Assembly (NCBI RefSeq): GCF_028750675.1
Contig: NZ_JAQQPZ010000013.1
Coordinates: 1,145,753-1,209,752 of the forward strand
Source: Shewanella metallivivens
GTDB taxonomy: Bacteria; Pseudomonadota; Gammaproteobacteria; Enterobacterales; Shewanellaceae
DNA length: 64,000 bases
Direction of reading: 5' to 3'
The notes beneath the pieces were generated by a model. That model worked only from the letters and a program-made list of their open reading frames with translations, made no database searches and was not told where the DNA came from. Numbering within the stretch: position 1 is the first letter of the stretch; the number at the start of each line of letters is the position of its first letter. Shown here in pieces: positions 47,513-58,700 of this stretch. The translations under genes were made by a program, and so were the position numbers.

Positions 47513-48733
47513 CTATAGCGAACGACGCGGCGGAACCACAACGTTGGCGAAAATAAGCCCCGCAATGAGTGACATAAAAATCAAAAATATTTGCGAGCCT
47601 AAATGCGCTTGGTTAAGCATCGTTTCACCTGATATCAGCGCGTTTAAACCAATATAGGTTTTACTGCCGGGCACTAAAATCACAATGCCTTGCAATAACG
47701 CTATCGACACAGGGGCTTTCATCCAGCGGGCATAGAGATTTGAGTATATGCCAACAGCCAATGCACCAACAAAAATACCAATCGACTCACCTAAGTAAAT
47801 ACCACCAAGCATGGCTGAGAAAAAGGCCACAATCCCGGCAAACACACCCCAAGGCGAGTCTTTAAGGCGCGCTTTAAAGATAATCACTAACGACATCGAC
47901 AATAATGGCACGGCCGACCAAATCGCCCAACGAGGCAGTGGAACAGGGTCAATATAGGTGACCTCTCCAAAAATGGCTTTACCTATGGTCATGCCCAGTA
48001 CCGCACCAAAATACAATTTAAATAATTGCATTACCGCATCCATAATGCGTGCGGTACCAGAAATTAAATCGCGTGCAGCAAGCTCTGCTAAGCCTAACGT
48101 GAGTGCAAGGCCGGGCACAAAGATAATAATTCCTGATAAAATGGTCACCGGTAAATTAATGCTGGGGTCAAACTGAGAAATAGCCGTTGCTAAAATTGCG
48201 CACATTACCGCCGCCATAGGCTCGAGCATTTCAGCAATGCGTTTAGAACGCTCAGCCCAAAACACCAAGCTGTAAACTAATAAACCTAGCATGGCTGACC
48301 AAAAAACATCATGCCAACCTGTGCCCATTAACATGGCAAATGCCCCAGCACTCGATCCGAAAGCAAGCAATGTCAGTTTGTGACCATACGGGTTAGGTTT
48401 ATTGGCGATGTCTTCTAAACGTTCCAGTGCTTCTTGTAAGGTGCGCTGGCCTGAACTGAGCTCTTCAACTAATTCAAAAGTACGAGCCAATGACCCTAAA
48501 TCAAGATCGCCAGGTTTAACACGAGCCACATGGTTATATTCTTGTTCGGTGTCGTGTTGCAGCACAAATGTCATCGAAGTAGGGGAAATTAAAAAATAAC
48601 CTTCAATACCAAGCGTGCTACATACCGTTTGCAAGTGGGATTCTAAGCGGTACGCAGGCGTACCAAACTTATGTAGAGCTTTACCTAATTTAATGATAAA
48701 TCTACGTTTTTCTAAAAAATCCTGATTATCCAC
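47513..48733 (-). CDS. Threonine/serine exporter family protein (ThrE/DUF1212)
   Basis: 406 aa. The N-terminal cytosolic domain FLEKRRFIIKLGKALHKFGTPAYRLESHLQTVCSTLGIEGYFLISPTSMTFVLQ is the DUF1212 (YjjP) part. About ten membrane helices follow from residue 125 and contain NLPVTILSGIIIFVPGLALTLGLAELAARDLISGTARIMDAV and GIVILVPGSKTYIGLNALISGE (the YjjB-like repeats). Here the YjjP and YjjB halves are joined in one chain, as in Corynebacterium ThrE. It is expected to export small amino acids. It is separated from the Omp85 gene by 222 bp. Confidence 0.88.
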   Translation of the reverse strand: MDNQDFLEKRRFIIKLGKALHKFGTPAYRLESHLQTVCSTLGIEGYFLISPTSMTFVLQHDTEQEYNHVARVKPGDLDLGSLARTFELVEELSSGQRTLQEALERLEDIANKPNPYGHKLTLLAFGSSAGAFAMLMGTGWHDVFWSAMLGLLVYSLVFWAERSKRIAEMLEPMAAVMCAILATAISQFDPSINLPVTILSGIIIFVPGLALTLGLAELAARDLISGTARIMDAVMQLFKLYFGAVLGMTIGKAIFGEVTYIDPVPLPRWAIWSAVPLLSMSLVIIFKARLKDSPWGVFAGIVAFFSAMLGGIYLGESIGIFVGALAVGIYSNLYARWMKAPVSIALLQGIVILVPGSKTYIGLNALISGETMLNQAHLGSQIFLIFMSLIAGLIFANVVVPPRRSL

Positions 48734-48907
48734 TGGGCGATAGTCACTCTTGTTAGGGTATAGGGCTTATTTTGGCGCGAATACTAACCGATTAGTACGT
48801 GTGTTTATAGACAAACTGATTCAAAATGTTGTTTTAACATCACAATAGCATTGTGGTATTAATCGAAGATGTCAAAATAATAATATAATCAACTAAAGGA
48901 ATAACAG

Positions 48908-49303
48908 ATGACATTGATGGTAACGGGTTTATATGCAGGTTTAACGGCGCTGCTGGTTTTAGCATTATCTTATAAAGTGGTTAAATTTCGTCGGGCAAAT
49001 AAAATAGGCATCGGCGACGGTGGGCATCAAGGGCTGTCTATTGCAATAAGAGCGCATGGCAATTTAATTGAAAATGCACCTATTGTGCTTATTTTGTTAG
49101 CATTGGCAGAGTTGAATGGCATGCCAGATTACTTGATACACAGCATCGGTACTGTTTGGATTGTGGCGCGTTTATTACATGCAATTGGGCTAAACCAAGG
49201 GCAAGGAGGTTATCACTTTGGTCGCTTTTGGGGAGTGTTGGCCACTTGGATTGTGCTTTTAGTGTTAGCAGTGGCTAATATTGGCTTCTTTCTAGGCTTA
49301 TAA
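48908..49303 (+). CDS. MAPEG family membrane protein
   Basis: 131 aa with four predicted membrane helices. The motif SIAIRAHGNLIENAPIVLILLALAELNG near residues 45-72 is the MAPEG signature (RAH.N..EN.P). Bacterial MAPEG proteins are membrane-bound glutathione-dependent enzymes or of unknown function. It is preceded by a GGA-type ribosome-binding site and is monocistronic, with a terminator at 49315-49343. Confidence 0.88.
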   Translation: MTLMVTGLYAGLTALLVLALSYKVVKFRRANKIGIGDGGHQGLSIAIRAHGNLIENAPIVLILLALAELNGMPDYLIHSIGTVWIVARLLHAIGLNQGQGGYHFGRFWGVLATWIVLLVLAVANIGFFLGL

Positions 49304-49314
49304 GCGCTTCGGCT

Positions 49315-49343
49315 GTGGTGGTATTGGCTTATCACCACTTTTT
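49315..49343 (+). terminator. Rho-independent terminator of the MAPEG gene
   Basis: A 9-bp stem with one G-T pair (GTGGTGGTA at 49315-49323, loop TTGGCT, TATCACCAC at 49330-49338) followed by TTTTT. Confidence 0.78.
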
Positions 49344-49502
49344 ATAGGGTTAATTGCCAATAAAAATATTTCACTTTTGCTGCTTTTTTAGTCACACTTA
49401 GTGTCTCCGTGCTGCTATACTCCGCGTCCGTTAATTCGGCCGCACGCTATTATTGCTACCGGACTCGGTACCCGCTTCTCTCCATTCATTTAGGTTATAT
49501 AC

Positions 49503-51806
49503 ATGCAAGTTGAGTCAACGTTATTTAATTATCCCAAGTTTTGGGCAGAATGCTACGGAACAGCTCCTTTTTTACCTATGTCCCGCAAGGAAATGGATAA
49601 ACTAGGCTGGGATAGTTGCGATATTATTATCGTGACAGGCGACGCATATGTAGACCATCCAAGCTTTGGTATGGCAGTGATTGGGCGCATGCTTGAGGCT
49701 CAAGGTTACCGGGTGGGGATTATTTCTCAGCCAGATTGGTCCAGCAAAGAAGACTTTATGCAATTAGGTCGACCAAACCTGTTTTTTGGGGTTACGGCTG
49801 GCAACATGGACTCCATGATTAACCGTTACACCGCAGACCGTAAACTGCGTCATGACGACGCTTATACTGCTGGTGATATTGGCGGTAAACGCCCAGACCG
49901 CGCGGTAACTGTATATACCCAGCGGTGTAAAGAAGCCTTTAAAGAAGTGCCTGTGGTCATCGGGGGTATTGAAGCCAGTTTACGCCGCATTGCCCATTAC
50001 GATTACTGGTCAGATAAAGTGCGTCGCAGTGTTATTTTTGATGCCAAAGCCGACATCTTAATTTACGGTAATGCCGAACGCCCACTCATGGAAGTAGCTC
50101 GACGTATTGCTGCAGGCGAAGCTATTAGTGATATCGATGACGTGCGTGGCACTGCAGTAATGCGTAAAGACCCCATGCCGGGTTGGCGCGGTATGGACTC
50201 GCGTAAAATTGACCAGTTACATAAAATTGAGCCATTGCCGAACCCTTATGGCGCAGATGATGTGGGTTGCAGTAATTTATCTGGGCCAACAGACAATAAG
50301 ATTTTTGATAACGATGCGCCTAAGCCAATTAGCATTCAGCCGCCTCGTCCAAAGCCATGGGAAAAAACCTATGTGCTTTTACCTGCCTTTAGTAAAGTTA
50401 GCGAAGATAAATATCTTTATGCCCACGCATCACGTATTTTGCATCAAGAGCAAAATCCAGGTTGTGCACGAGCGTTATTTCAGCCACACGATGCAAACCG
50501 AGGCGTATGGGTTAACCCACCCGCCTGGCCACTGAATACAGATGAAATGGATGCAGTATTCGACTTGCCGTATCAGCGTGTGCCACACCCGGTCTATGGC
50601 AAAGAGAAAATCCCTGCTTACGACATGATCAAAACCTCAATCAACATTATGCGCGGTTGTTTTGGTGGTTGTTCATTTTGTTCAATTACCGAGCATGAAG
50701 GGCGCATTATTCAAAGCCGTTCGCAAGAGTCGATTGTTAAAGAAATTAAAGACATTCAAGAAAAGGTACCTGGTTTTACCGGGGTGATTTCTGACTTAGG
50801 TGGCCCAACAGCCAACATGTACCGTTTAGGCTGCACCAGCGAAAAAGCGGAAAAAACCTGTCGCCGTTTGTCGTGTGTGTACCCATCTATCTGCGGTCAT
50901 TTAGGCACAGATCATAAACACACCATTGACTTATACCGCGCTGCTCGTGATGTTCCCGGGATTAAAAAGGTATTGATTGCATCGGGCGTGCGTTACGACT
51001 TAGCGATTGAAGATCCAGATTACATCAAAGAGTTGGCTAAGCATCATGTGGGCGGTTATTTAAAAATTGCCCCTGAGCACACCGAAGAAGGCCCCCTCAG
51101 TAAAATGATGAAGCCAGGCATGGGCACTTACGACAAATTTAAAGAATTGTTCGATAAGTTTTCAAAAGAAGCCGGTAAAGAGCAGTTTTTAATTCCGTAC
51201 TTTATCTCTGCGCATCCCGGCACTACCGATGATGACATGATTAACCTTGCGCTGTGGCTCAAAGGTCAAAAGTTTAAGCTTGATCAAGTACAAAACTTTT
51301 ATCCATCGCCTATGGCCAATGCTACAACCATTTACCATACCGAGCTTAACTCGTTGAAAAACGTTAAGCACGACAGTGAGCAGGTGAGTGTGCCGAAAAA
51401 AGGTCGTCAGCGTAAATTGCATAAGTTTTTATTACGTTATCACGACCCAGCAGGTTGGCCGATGATCCGTGAAGCCTTAGTGGCCATGGGTAAAGAGTAT
51501 TTAATCGGTAATGGTCCACAACATTTGGTGCCGCCAGAAACGCGTAATGAGCAAAATCGAGTGAAATGGGGCCAAAAGCCAGCGGCTAAAGGCAAAAATC
51601 AAGGTGGCCAAAAAGCCATGACCCGTTTTTCTGCTGACCAATTTGAAGACCGTAAAGGTGGGTCAAAAGCTGATAAACCTAAAGCTAAACCGACAGGGCA
51701 AAAGCCAAAAGCAACGGCAAAAAACACCGGTCAGCCAGCCAACGCTCCAGGGGCTAAACGACCCGCTAAAACCGGTTGGGCCACCAAGTCTAAATACGCA
51801 AAATAG
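49503..51806 (+). CDS. YgiQ family radical SAM protein
   Basis: 767 aa, the size of YgiQ. The N-terminal domain ([57 protein letters not shown]) resembles a cobalamin-binding-like fold found in this family. The radical SAM cluster motif [16 protein letters not shown] is near residue 385. [17 protein letters not shown] and [27 protein letters not shown] are family signatures. The last 90 residues are Lys/Gln/Pro-rich and low-complexity ([17 protein letters not shown]). The substrate is not known. It is preceded by a 199-bp gap that should carry its promoter. Confidence 0.93.
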   Translation: MQVESTLFNYPKFWAECYGTAPFLPMSRKEMDKLGWDSCDIIIVTGDAYVDHPSFGMAVIGRMLEAQGYRVGIISQPDWSSKEDFMQLGRPNLFFGVTAGNMDSMINRYTADRKLRHDDAYTAGDIGGKRPDRAVTVYTQRCKEAFKEVPVVIGGIEASLRRIAHYDYWSDKVRRSVIFDAKADILIYGNAERPLMEVARRIAAGEAISDIDDVRGTAVMRKDPMPGWRGMDSRKIDQLHKIEPLPNPYGADDVGCSNLSGPTDNKIFDNDAPKPISIQPPRPKPWEKTYVLLPAFSKVSEDKYLYAHASRILHQEQNPGCARALFQPHDANRGVWVNPPAWPLNTDEMDAVFDLPYQRVPHPVYGKEKIPAYDMIKTSINIMRGCFGGCSFCSITEHEGRIIQSRSQESIVKEIKDIQEKVPGFTGVISDLGGPTANMYRLGCTSEKAEKTCRRLSCVYPSICGHLGTDHKHTIDLYRAARDVPGIKKVLIASGVRYDLAIEDPDYIKELAKHHVGGYLKIAPEHTEEGPLSKMMKPGMGTYDKFKELFDKFSKEAGKEQFLIPYFISAHPGTTDDDMINLALWLKGQKFKLDQVQNFYPSPMANATTIYHTELNSLKNVKHDSEQVSVPKKGRQRKLHKFLLRYHDPAGWPMIREALVAMGKEYLIGNGPQHLVPPETRNEQNRVKWGQKPAAKGKNQGGQKAMTRFSADQFEDRKGGSKADKPKAKPTGQKPKATAKNTGQPANAPGAKRPAKTGWATKSKYAK

Positions 51807-51834
51807 TGACGTTTTTGCTTTTGCGATAAACAAC

Positions 51835-51856
51835 AAACCCGCCTTTATGCGGGTTT
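51835..51856 (+). terminator. Rho-independent terminator of the YgiQ gene
   Basis: An 8-bp stem (AAACCCGC at 51835-51842, loop CTTTAT, complement at 51849-51856) followed by AGTTTAT. The T run is moderate. Confidence 0.75.
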
Positions 51857-51932
51857 AGTTTATCTAGGCCTCACTTCGCAAAGCGTGTAACCTGTGTGGA
51901 AGAATAATATCAATAAGCAAAGGATCAGCATC

Positions 51933-52535
51933 ATGGTTATAACGAGTCAATTACGAGGTTACTTCACTAGCGCATTAGTCTGTAGTGCGGCATTAATCGC
52001 TGCCCCAAGTAACGCTGCGAACTCAGTGCAGCATCAACAATTTTTTGAGTCGATAGTTAAACTTTGCGGCCAGGCGTTTGCTGGTAAAATCACTGCAGGA
52101 GGCAGTGAAGATGATGGCTTTAGCGGTAAAGCATTGATTATGCATGTACGCGAATGCAACGATAAACAGTTAAAAATTCCATTTCATGTCGGCGAAGACC
52201 ATTCACGCACTTGGGTTATCACCCAAACTGACACAGGCTTACAGTTAAAGCACGATCATCGCCACAAAGACGGCTCTGAAGACAAGGTCACCATGTACGG
52301 TGGTGACACCCGCGATGTCGGTACCGCCAACATGCAATCGTTCCCAGTGGATGATGAGTCGATAGTCAATTTTAAACAAAATGGCCTAGATCAATCGGTC
52401 ACCAATGTGTGGCAGATGATGATTGAAGCGCATACTTTTACGTATCGTTTATGTCGCGAAAATCGCGATTTTAAAGTGGAGTTTGATTTAACCAAACCGG
52501 TTGCGTTACCACCAGCGCCATGGGGACATGAGTAA
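51933..52535 (+). CDS. Hypothetical exported protein
   Basis: 200 aa from the ATG at 51933 with AGGATC upstream at 51921; a longer reading from 51894 lacks that signal. The N-terminus MVITSQLRGYFTSALVCSAALIAAPSNAA is a signal peptide. The mature part has six or more Asp/His-rich stretches (HVGEDHSRTWVITQTDTGLQLKHDHRHKDGSEDK) and three cysteines spaced far apart. I recognise no family, although proteins of this appearance occur in Shewanella and other marine genera. It is probably periplasmic. Confidence 0.6.
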   Translation: MVITSQLRGYFTSALVCSAALIAAPSNAANSVQHQQFFESIVKLCGQAFAGKITAGGSEDDGFSGKALIMHVRECNDKQLKIPFHVGEDHSRTWVITQTDTGLQLKHDHRHKDGSEDKVTMYGGDTRDVGTANMQSFPVDDESIVNFKQNGLDQSVTNVWQMMIEAHTFTYRLCRENRDFKVEFDLTKPVALPPAPWGHE

Positions 52536-52650
52536 CTCCATTAGATATGTCTTTGGTTTAGCCCACATTGAGGTACTTGCGGCTTCTCGCTTAGGAGCCT
52601 GCGGCAGGCAATAAGTAACAACGAATTTGGGGTTTTAAATAAGTAACCCA

Positions 52651-52674
52651 ATACCAATCAGGTTAGAGTGATCT
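52651..52674. repeat. Lone copy resembling an end of the 22.7-kb miniature element
   Basis: ATACCAATCAGGTTAGAGTG at 52651-52670, then ATCT, resembles the left terminal repeat of the element at 22675-22701 (ATACCAATC, a few variable bases, TTAGAATGTGATCT) with gaps. No matching partner end was found within several hundred bases, so it is either a relic or chance. Confidence 0.35.
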
Positions 52675-52734
52675 AGTATGCAAACTGTTTTTTGACAAAC
52701 CAATTTGCAATAAGAATCAACTTACTAAAAACAA

Positions 52735-52759
52735 TTCAGGCTGCCAATGGCAGCCTGAA
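52735..52759 (-). terminator. Rho-independent terminator of the SYLF-domain gene
   Basis: An 11-bp stem (TTCAGGCTGCC at 52735-52745, loop AAT, complement at 52749-52759) followed on the minus strand by TTGTTTTTAG. Confidence 0.82.
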
Positions 52760-52792
52760 TGCTTTTTAAGCTACAAGTCGATCTTAGTTGAG

Positions 52793-53374
52793 TTATTTAG
52801 CATCAAACGTAAACGATTGTCCTGCTAAGGCTGCTTCAAACATCAAGCCACCTTTGGCCGCGGTGAAAATTGCCATGCCATTAATGTAGGCCGCTGCAGC
52901 ATTATGATTACTGCCTGCTTGGCCAGCGCCTGCAGAATTACCTGTGGTGCCAACCTGAGCATTGGCGCCTAAGTTAATTGCCACAGCTGATGCTTGAGCG
53001 CTAAATTCAAAACTGCCGCTGGTAAACTCATTATAGGCTTTGGCGTCTTTAAAAAAGATAATTTCACTGTAAGCCTGGCCACCAAGCTGAAATCCTATCG
53101 ACAACTGGGTTAAGCTTGAATCACCCATGTATGTACCGCCCTGATAGACACGGCCATTACCGTAAGCTGCGCCAATCCCGATGCCGCCCTTTGCAACGGT
53201 TGGAAATATGGCATAGCCATAAGCTGAATTAAAAAAGTCTCGGGTCTCACTGGCTTTCTTGAAGTTTGTGACGGCTTCGCTATAAGCATTCTCATTAGCA
53301 AAAGTGGGTACAGAAAACGCGACACCTAACAACATAACTAAGCTTGCAAAAAATAGGTTGGTTGAACGTTGCAT
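52793..53374 (-). CDS. SYLF (YSC84-type) lipid-binding domain protein, exported
   Basis: 193 aa with a signal peptide (SLVMLLGVAFSVPTFANE). SYGYAIFPTVAKGGIGIGAAYGNGRVYQGG-like motifs follow (here SAYGYAIFPTVAKGGIGIGA in residues 48-67), then STL-type turns and ASVAVAINLGANAQ and the C-terminal AIFTAAKGGLMFEAALAGQSFTF. This is the SYLF domain, which binds phosphoinositides in eukaryotes; bacterial forms are mostly periplasmic and of unknown role. It is monocistronic. Confidence 0.85.
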   Translation of the reverse strand: MQRSTNLFFASLVMLLGVAFSVPTFANENAYSEAVTNFKKASETRDFFNSAYGYAIFPTVAKGGIGIGAAYGNGRVYQGGTYMGDSSLTQLSIGFQLGGQAYSEIIFFKDAKAYNEFTSGSFEFSAQASAVAINLGANAQVGTTGNSAGAGQAGSNHNAAAAYINGMAIFTAAKGGLMFEAALAGQSFTFDAK

Positions 53375-53586
53375 AAATCACCTCATTGACGAACCTATTG
53401 ACATCATTGTCATAGTATATGGCTATAGATTACCAATACCGCTTAAACGGTGCGAGTTAATTAACGTTTATACTTATGCGTAGGTTAGCTTTAGTGTAAA
53501 TGTTGTAAAAACGATGGGGCATGATTGAACATAGAGCCGCACTGATGATCGAGTTATGTCAGGTATTTATACACCCAATAACATGA

Positions 53587-53979
53587 TCACGACATTTGAC
53601 GCTTGCGCTTATGTCGATTAGATGCGCCTTCTGGCGGTAAGCCGGGGGCGGGTTTTCGTTCAGCCAGTAAGTGCTTAATAGCCATAATGGGGTGAGGTAA
53701 TAACATTCTTGGCCCTGCAAAAATCATGATCTCACGGGCTTTTTGTTTCATATGAGGTTTATAGCAGTGCACCGGACATTTGTTGCAGGTTGGCTTATCT
53801 TGTCCATACGGGCAGCGGTCTAAACGGGTGTTGGCATAGCTTAAAAACTCACGGCATTGTTCACACACATCATGTGATGGTTTCATTGGATGGTGAGCTT
53901 TACAGTAAATATTGACCATGGCTTTGATGGTACGAAATTCAAACAGTAACTGACCTGTGAGTAACTCAGTTTCGCTCAT
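53587..53979 (-). CDS. ygbA: Nitrous-oxide-stimulated promoter family protein (YgbA-like)
   Basis: 130 aa and cysteine-rich: MVNIYCKAHHPMKP, VCEQCREFLSYANTRLDRCPYGQDKPTCNKCPVHCYKPHMKQKAREIMIFAGPRMLLPHPIMAIKHLL is the family core, with paired CxxC motifs likely to bind metal or an Fe-S centre. E. coli ygbA is induced by nitric oxide and belongs to the NsrR regulon. No NsrR site was recognised upstream. A basic C-terminal tail (NRHKRKRQMS) is present. Confidence 0.85.
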   Translation of the reverse strand: MSETELLTGQLLFEFRTIKAMVNIYCKAHHPMKPSHDVCEQCREFLSYANTRLDRCPYGQDKPTCNKCPVHCYKPHMKQKAREIMIFAGPRMLLPHPIMAIKHLLAERKPAPGLPPEGASNRHKRKRQMS

Positions 53980-54324
53980 GGTTAATACCTTAGTAAATTA
54001 GTCTGGTATTGTGAGTTTATGCGGCAAAATAACCGCTGACAAATTCGTATTCGCTAATTATGAATTCAAACACAAAACTATGGTTGAGTGTGCCATTGAT
54101 CGCAAAAATCACTTAAATCTACTTCAATAGTGCCTTATTCGATAGCTTGTTACAGTTTAAAGTGGATAAATACTTGATTTTATAGCGCACGTTGAAATAA
54201 TAATGACTAGTGCTTAAAAAAACAGCGCACTATTATTAATGACGTAAATGACTCACTGTTAATTGATACGTGAGTAATAACGAATCTATGCGTAAAGACG
54301 CATAATCAGTAAGGTGGACGCCTA
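53980..54324. other. 345-bp intergenic region between ygbA and the Glu-Pro-repeat protein gene
   Basis: No gene is supported. The region is AT-rich and holds the divergent promoters. A small hairpin (TATGCGT at 54287-54293, loop AAAG, ACGCATA at 54298-54304) lies just ahead of the AAGGTGG ribosome-binding site of the plus-strand gene. An imperfect inverted repeat is at about 54203-54235 (AATAATAATGACTAGTGC against GCGCACTATTATT). Confidence 0.5.
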
Positions 54325-55179
<855 letters not shown>

Positions 55180-55227
55180 CTCAGTTAATACAGCGTGAAG
55201 GATATCAGGTATGATATCCATTAAAGG

Positions 55228-55252
55228 AAAGCGGGCCTCGGTCCGCTTTTTT
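55228..55252 (+). terminator. Rho-independent terminator of the Glu-Pro-repeat gene
   Basis: A 10-bp stem with one G-T pair (AAAGCGGGCC at 55228-55237 against GGTCCGCTTT at 55240-55249) followed by a T run. Confidence 0.82.
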
Positions 55253-55321
55253 GTATTTGGCATCTGTGACTAAACTAATGGATGCTGGTGGTTGATATAA
55301 TCAAGGATTTTGGTGGCATTG

Positions 55322-55663
55322 ATGACTTCTACGATAAGCAAATTACTGCTGGCTGCAATTGGGTTAAGTGTGGCGATAGGATGCACGCGCACCCCTGAGT
55401 GGACACTGTTTTACGTTGCAGATAATCCAGCGAATGCCGAAAAGGCAATAACCTCAGCTAACATGGTGCAGACTGAGTTTATTTTAGGTTATTACGATAC
55501 GCTCGACCAATGCCAGGCCAAAGGTGTTGGCATGTTACGTTTGCAAGGTTCATCAATGCCTGCAGCGCAAGCCTTTGTGTGTGCTCAACAATGTCAGGTA
55601 GATGATAATGAACAATTACATTGTCAACACCAGGTTGTTGGGGCTGAGTTAGATGCGCTTTAA
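55322..55663 (+). CDS. Small putative lipoprotein
   Basis: 113 aa from the ATG at 55322 ([32 protein letters not shown]). The sequence SVAIGC is a plausible lipobox with Cys21 as the lipidation site, although the -3 position is alanine. Four more cysteines lie in the second half ([25 protein letters not shown]). No family is recognised. Its 3' end overlaps the selO start by 11 nt, so it is probably co-transcribed with selO. Confidence 0.6.
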   Translation: MTSTISKLLLAAIGLSVAIGCTRTPEWTLFYVADNPANAEKAITSANMVQTEFILGYYDTLDQCQAKGVGMLRLQGSSMPAAQAFVCAQQCQVDDNEQLHCQHQVVGAELDAL

Positions 55664-57122
55664 ACAAGATTTTTTTGAGCAATTAGACGGCTTTTACACG
55701 CAAGTTTACCCGCAAGGGATTAGTAACCCACACTGGCTTGGCTGGAGTGATGATGCCGCTCAGCTGATTGGTTTAGAAAAGCCAAACGATGCGTTATTGA
55801 TGCAGTTGTCGGCCAATGCGGCTGCGCCAGGTGCAAGCTATTATGCTCAAGTTTACAGTGGTCATCAGTTTGGTGGGTACACCCCAAGGTTAGGAGATGG
55901 CCGCTCGATTATATTAGGCGAAGCTATTGGCCCTAATGGTGCGTGGGATGTGGCCTTAAAAGGTGGTGGCCCAACACCTTATTCTCGTCATGGTGATGGC
56001 CGAGCGGTAATGCGCTCTGCGGTGCGAGAGTTTTTAGTGTCAGAAGCGTTGGCGGCACTATCTGTACCGACAAGCCGTGCTTTAGCGGTAATAGGGTCAG
56101 ACTTGCCCGTGTGGCGTGAAAGCCAGGAAACCGCAGCCATAACAGTACGCTTAGCGAAAAGTCATATTCGCTTTGGTCATTTTGAGTATTTTTGTTATAG
56201 CGAAAAAGGCGCGCCAGACAAGCTTACCCAATTGCTTAATTTTACCCTTGCTCAGCATTTTCCACATTTAAGCGCCGACAGTGCAAGCTACAAACAATGG
56301 TTTGTCGAGGTGGTGCAATCAACAGCTAAAATGATTGCCCACTGGCAAGCCGTAGGTTTTGCCCATGGCGTGATGAACACCGACAACATGTCGATTGTAG
56401 GCGATACCTTTGATTTTGGGCCGTTTGCATTGTTAGACACCTTTAAAGAGGGCTTTATCTGTAATCACTCTGATCATGACGGCCGTTATGCTTTTGGCCA
56501 GCAGCCCGGTATAGGCCTATGGAATCTAAAACGCCTCGCTCAAGCGCTTACTCCGATTATTCCATCTGATGATTTAATTGCTGCACTTAATCGCTATCAA
56601 CCAAGTTTGGTGAGCCATTATGTCAGCTTAATGCGGGCAAAATTAGGCTTAAGTATCGACAGCGATTTAGGTCGCGCAGCGCAAGCAGAGCGTGAAAAAC
56701 AAGATTTAGCATTAATTAGCCAATTTACTGTCATGCTCGAAAACAACCAACTCGATTACAGTAACAGCTTGCGCAAAATGGGCAAGATAGACATTAGCAG
56801 CCAGTACAGTTCACTGCGTGATGACATGTTGAATGTGAGCGAATTTGATAGCTGGTATCAAGCTTATCAAGCCCGAGTGGGGGATGTGGCCGATGTTGCA
56901 GCATGGCAACAGCAGCGTAATCAGCATAATCCCAAGTATATTTTACGTAATTACCTTGCCCAGGAAGCGATTATCGACATTGAAGAAAAAGCTGACAACA
57001 GCAAGCTTATACAATTACAGCAGTTATTAACTCGTCCTTATGATGAGCAGCCAGAGATGGACCATTTTGCCAAGCGTCCACCAGACTGGGGCCAGGGACT
57101 TGTGATGTCGTGCAGTAGTTAA
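55653..57122 (+). CDS. selO: Protein adenylyltransferase SelO
   Basis: 489 aa of the SelO/YdiU pseudokinase family. [81 protein letters not shown] and [29 protein letters not shown] are diagnostic. SelO binds ATP upside down and transfers AMP to Ser/Thr/Tyr of target proteins, with a role in redox defence. Many eukaryotic forms end with selenocysteine; here the equivalent end reads VMSCSS with cysteine in that position. The next genes encode DUF3630 and SrkA, another stress kinase. Confidence 0.95.
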   Translation: MRFKQDFFEQLDGFYTQVYPQGISNPHWLGWSDDAAQLIGLEKPNDALLMQLSANAAAPGASYYAQVYSGHQFGGYTPRLGDGRSIILGEAIGPNGAWDVALKGGGPTPYSRHGDGRAVMRSAVREFLVSEALAALSVPTSRALAVIGSDLPVWRESQETAAITVRLAKSHIRFGHFEYFCYSEKGAPDKLTQLLNFTLAQHFPHLSADSASYKQWFVEVVQSTAKMIAHWQAVGFAHGVMNTDNMSIVGDTFDFGPFALLDTFKEGFICNHSDHDGRYAFGQQPGIGLWNLKRLAQALTPIIPSDDLIAALNRYQPSLVSHYVSLMRAKLGLSIDSDLGRAAQAEREKQDLALISQFTVMLENNQLDYSNSLRKMGKIDISSQYSSLRDDMLNVSEFDSWYQAYQARVGDVADVAAWQQQRNQHNPKYILRNYLAQEAIIDIEEKADNSKLIQLQQLLTRPYDEQPEMDHFAKRPPDWGQGLVMSCSS

Positions 57123-57157
57123 CCCAGTTTGATCGCCATTTTTTATTGAGTGATGTT

Positions 57158-57478
57158 ATGAAATTATTATCTGCTAAATTTGATCCTGAAGCGAAGAGTA
57201 TTGTTATCCAAGCTGCAGTTGATTTTGAGCAATTTGAACGGTTTGCTGAACCTTTAGCGGCAGCATTGGATTGTGAGATCTGTGAACGCCAATGGGGCGC
57301 AGATCGCCATCAATGGTTGCTGAACTTTGAAGGTAGCCCGGTGTGGCTACATTATGAGTTTTATGGTGATATTTGTTGGTTGTCAGTGGACAGTGCAAAA
57401 GATGTCGATGTGTTGCATTTTTTATCTGGCTTGCTTAAATCCTATATTCACACAACAGAAGAAGACCTACATGGATAA
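57158..57478 (+). CDS. DUF3630 family protein
   Basis: 106 aa from the ATG at 57158. DCEICERQWGADRHQWLLNFEGSPVWLHYEFYGDICWLSVDSAKDVDVLHFLSGLL matches the DUF3630 core, a small protein of unknown function known in Shewanella, Vibrio and relatives. Its last codons overlap the srkA start by 8 nt (GACCTACATGGATAA), which strongly suggests coupling to srkA. A start at TTG 57146 would add four residues. Confidence 0.8.
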   Translation: MKLLSAKFDPEAKSIVIQAAVDFEQFERFAEPLAAALDCEICERQWGADRHQWLLNFEGSPVWLHYEFYGDICWLSVDSAKDVDVLHFLSGLLKSYIHTTEEDLHG

Positions 57479-58478
57479 TAGCAGCGCAGAATTTCATTTT
57501 CAGGCTCTAACGCCCGATTTGATTTTAGATGCAATTGAAAGTATTGGCATATTTCCTGAGACAGGTTTATTAGCATTAAACAGTTATGAAAACCGTGTTT
57601 ATCAGTTCCGTTGCGACCGTGGGCAACGTTATGTGGTTAAGTTTTATCGACCACAGCGTTGGAGTGAAGCGCAAATACAAGAAGAGCATGACTATGCATT
57701 GGCGTTAGCTGCTGAAGACATTCCTATCGCTGTGCCCGTCATTATAGAAAATAAAACCTTATTTGAGTTTAAAGGCTACCGATTTGCGTTATTTCCATCA
57801 ATTGGTGGCCGCGCTTTTGAAGTTGATAATCTTGAGCAATTAGAGTCAGTAGGGCGCTTCATTGGCCGTATTCATCAATATGCCAGCAAACAGCCTTTTG
57901 TGTATCGCGAGCCACTAACCCCTGAGATTCTTGGGGATGACGCTTATCGTTATTTACAAGACAGCGGCATCGTCGCCGAAGGTATGCGCAGCGCCTTTTT
58001 TACTGTGGTAGAGCAGGTGCTAACAAAAGCTAAGCAGATTTGGCAACAGCACAGCTTTGACACGATTCGTCTGCACGGGGATTTGCACCCTGGTAATATT
58101 TTATGGACTCCAGACGATGGCCCAGGGTTTGTTGATTTAGATGACGCAAGGCAAGGCCCAGCAGTGCAAGACATTTGGATGATGTTGACCGGTGATAGGA
58201 CTCAGCAATTATTGCAGCTCGATATTTTAATTGATGCCTATCAAGAGTTTTGCGATTTTGATACAAGGCAATTGGCATTAATCGAGCCGTTAAGAGCGTT
58301 TAGAATGATCCATTACAATGCATGGCTGACCAAACGATGGCAAGATCCGGCATTTCCAATGAACTTCCCTTGGTTTGCTGACATTAAATATTGGGAGCAA
58401 CAAACCTTAGCGTTTAAAGAGCAACTTGCCGCCTTGAATGAGGCCCCGTTGAGTTTAGCCAGCTTTAATCAAGCTTAA
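57471..58478 (+). CDS. srkA: Stress response kinase SrkA (YihE)
   Basis: 335 aa from the ATG at 57471 (MDNSSAEFHFQAL). The catalytic loop LHGDLHPGNILW has H202, D204 and N209, and FVDLDDARQGPAVQDIWMML is the metal-binding segment. ALNSYENRVYQFRCDRGQRYVVKFYRPQRW is the ATP-binding N-lobe with the conserved lysine. SrkA is a Cpx-regulated Ser/Thr kinase that counters MazEF-linked cell death in E. coli and sits next to dsbA, as it does here (222 bp away). Confidence 0.94.
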   Translation: MDNSSAEFHFQALTPDLILDAIESIGIFPETGLLALNSYENRVYQFRCDRGQRYVVKFYRPQRWSEAQIQEEHDYALALAAEDIPIAVPVIIENKTLFEFKGYRFALFPSIGGRAFEVDNLEQLESVGRFIGRIHQYASKQPFVYREPLTPEILGDDAYRYLQDSGIVAEGMRSAFFTVVEQVLTKAKQIWQQHSFDTIRLHGDLHPGNILWTPDDGPGFVDLDDARQGPAVQDIWMMLTGDRTQQLLQLDILIDAYQEFCDFDTRQLALIEPLRAFRMIHYNAWLTKRWQDPAFPMNFPWFADIKYWEQQTLAFKEQLAALNEAPLSLASFNQA

Positions 58479-58700
58479 TGGACAAGGGGTGACGCTCAAA
58501 ACTTAATCGAAGTTGAAAAGCTTGAGCCACTCTGCACGTTTTAGATTATTAACGGGGTGGGTATTAACATTTTTTAATAATGACTATCGGGATGTATTTA
58601 GTTACAAATACAATCAACTAGCGATTGAGTTTCAGGCTGACGCTAGACTATGATAGATTCAGCGTTTTTATAATTAGTTTGCCTATTGAAAGGAAGTAAG

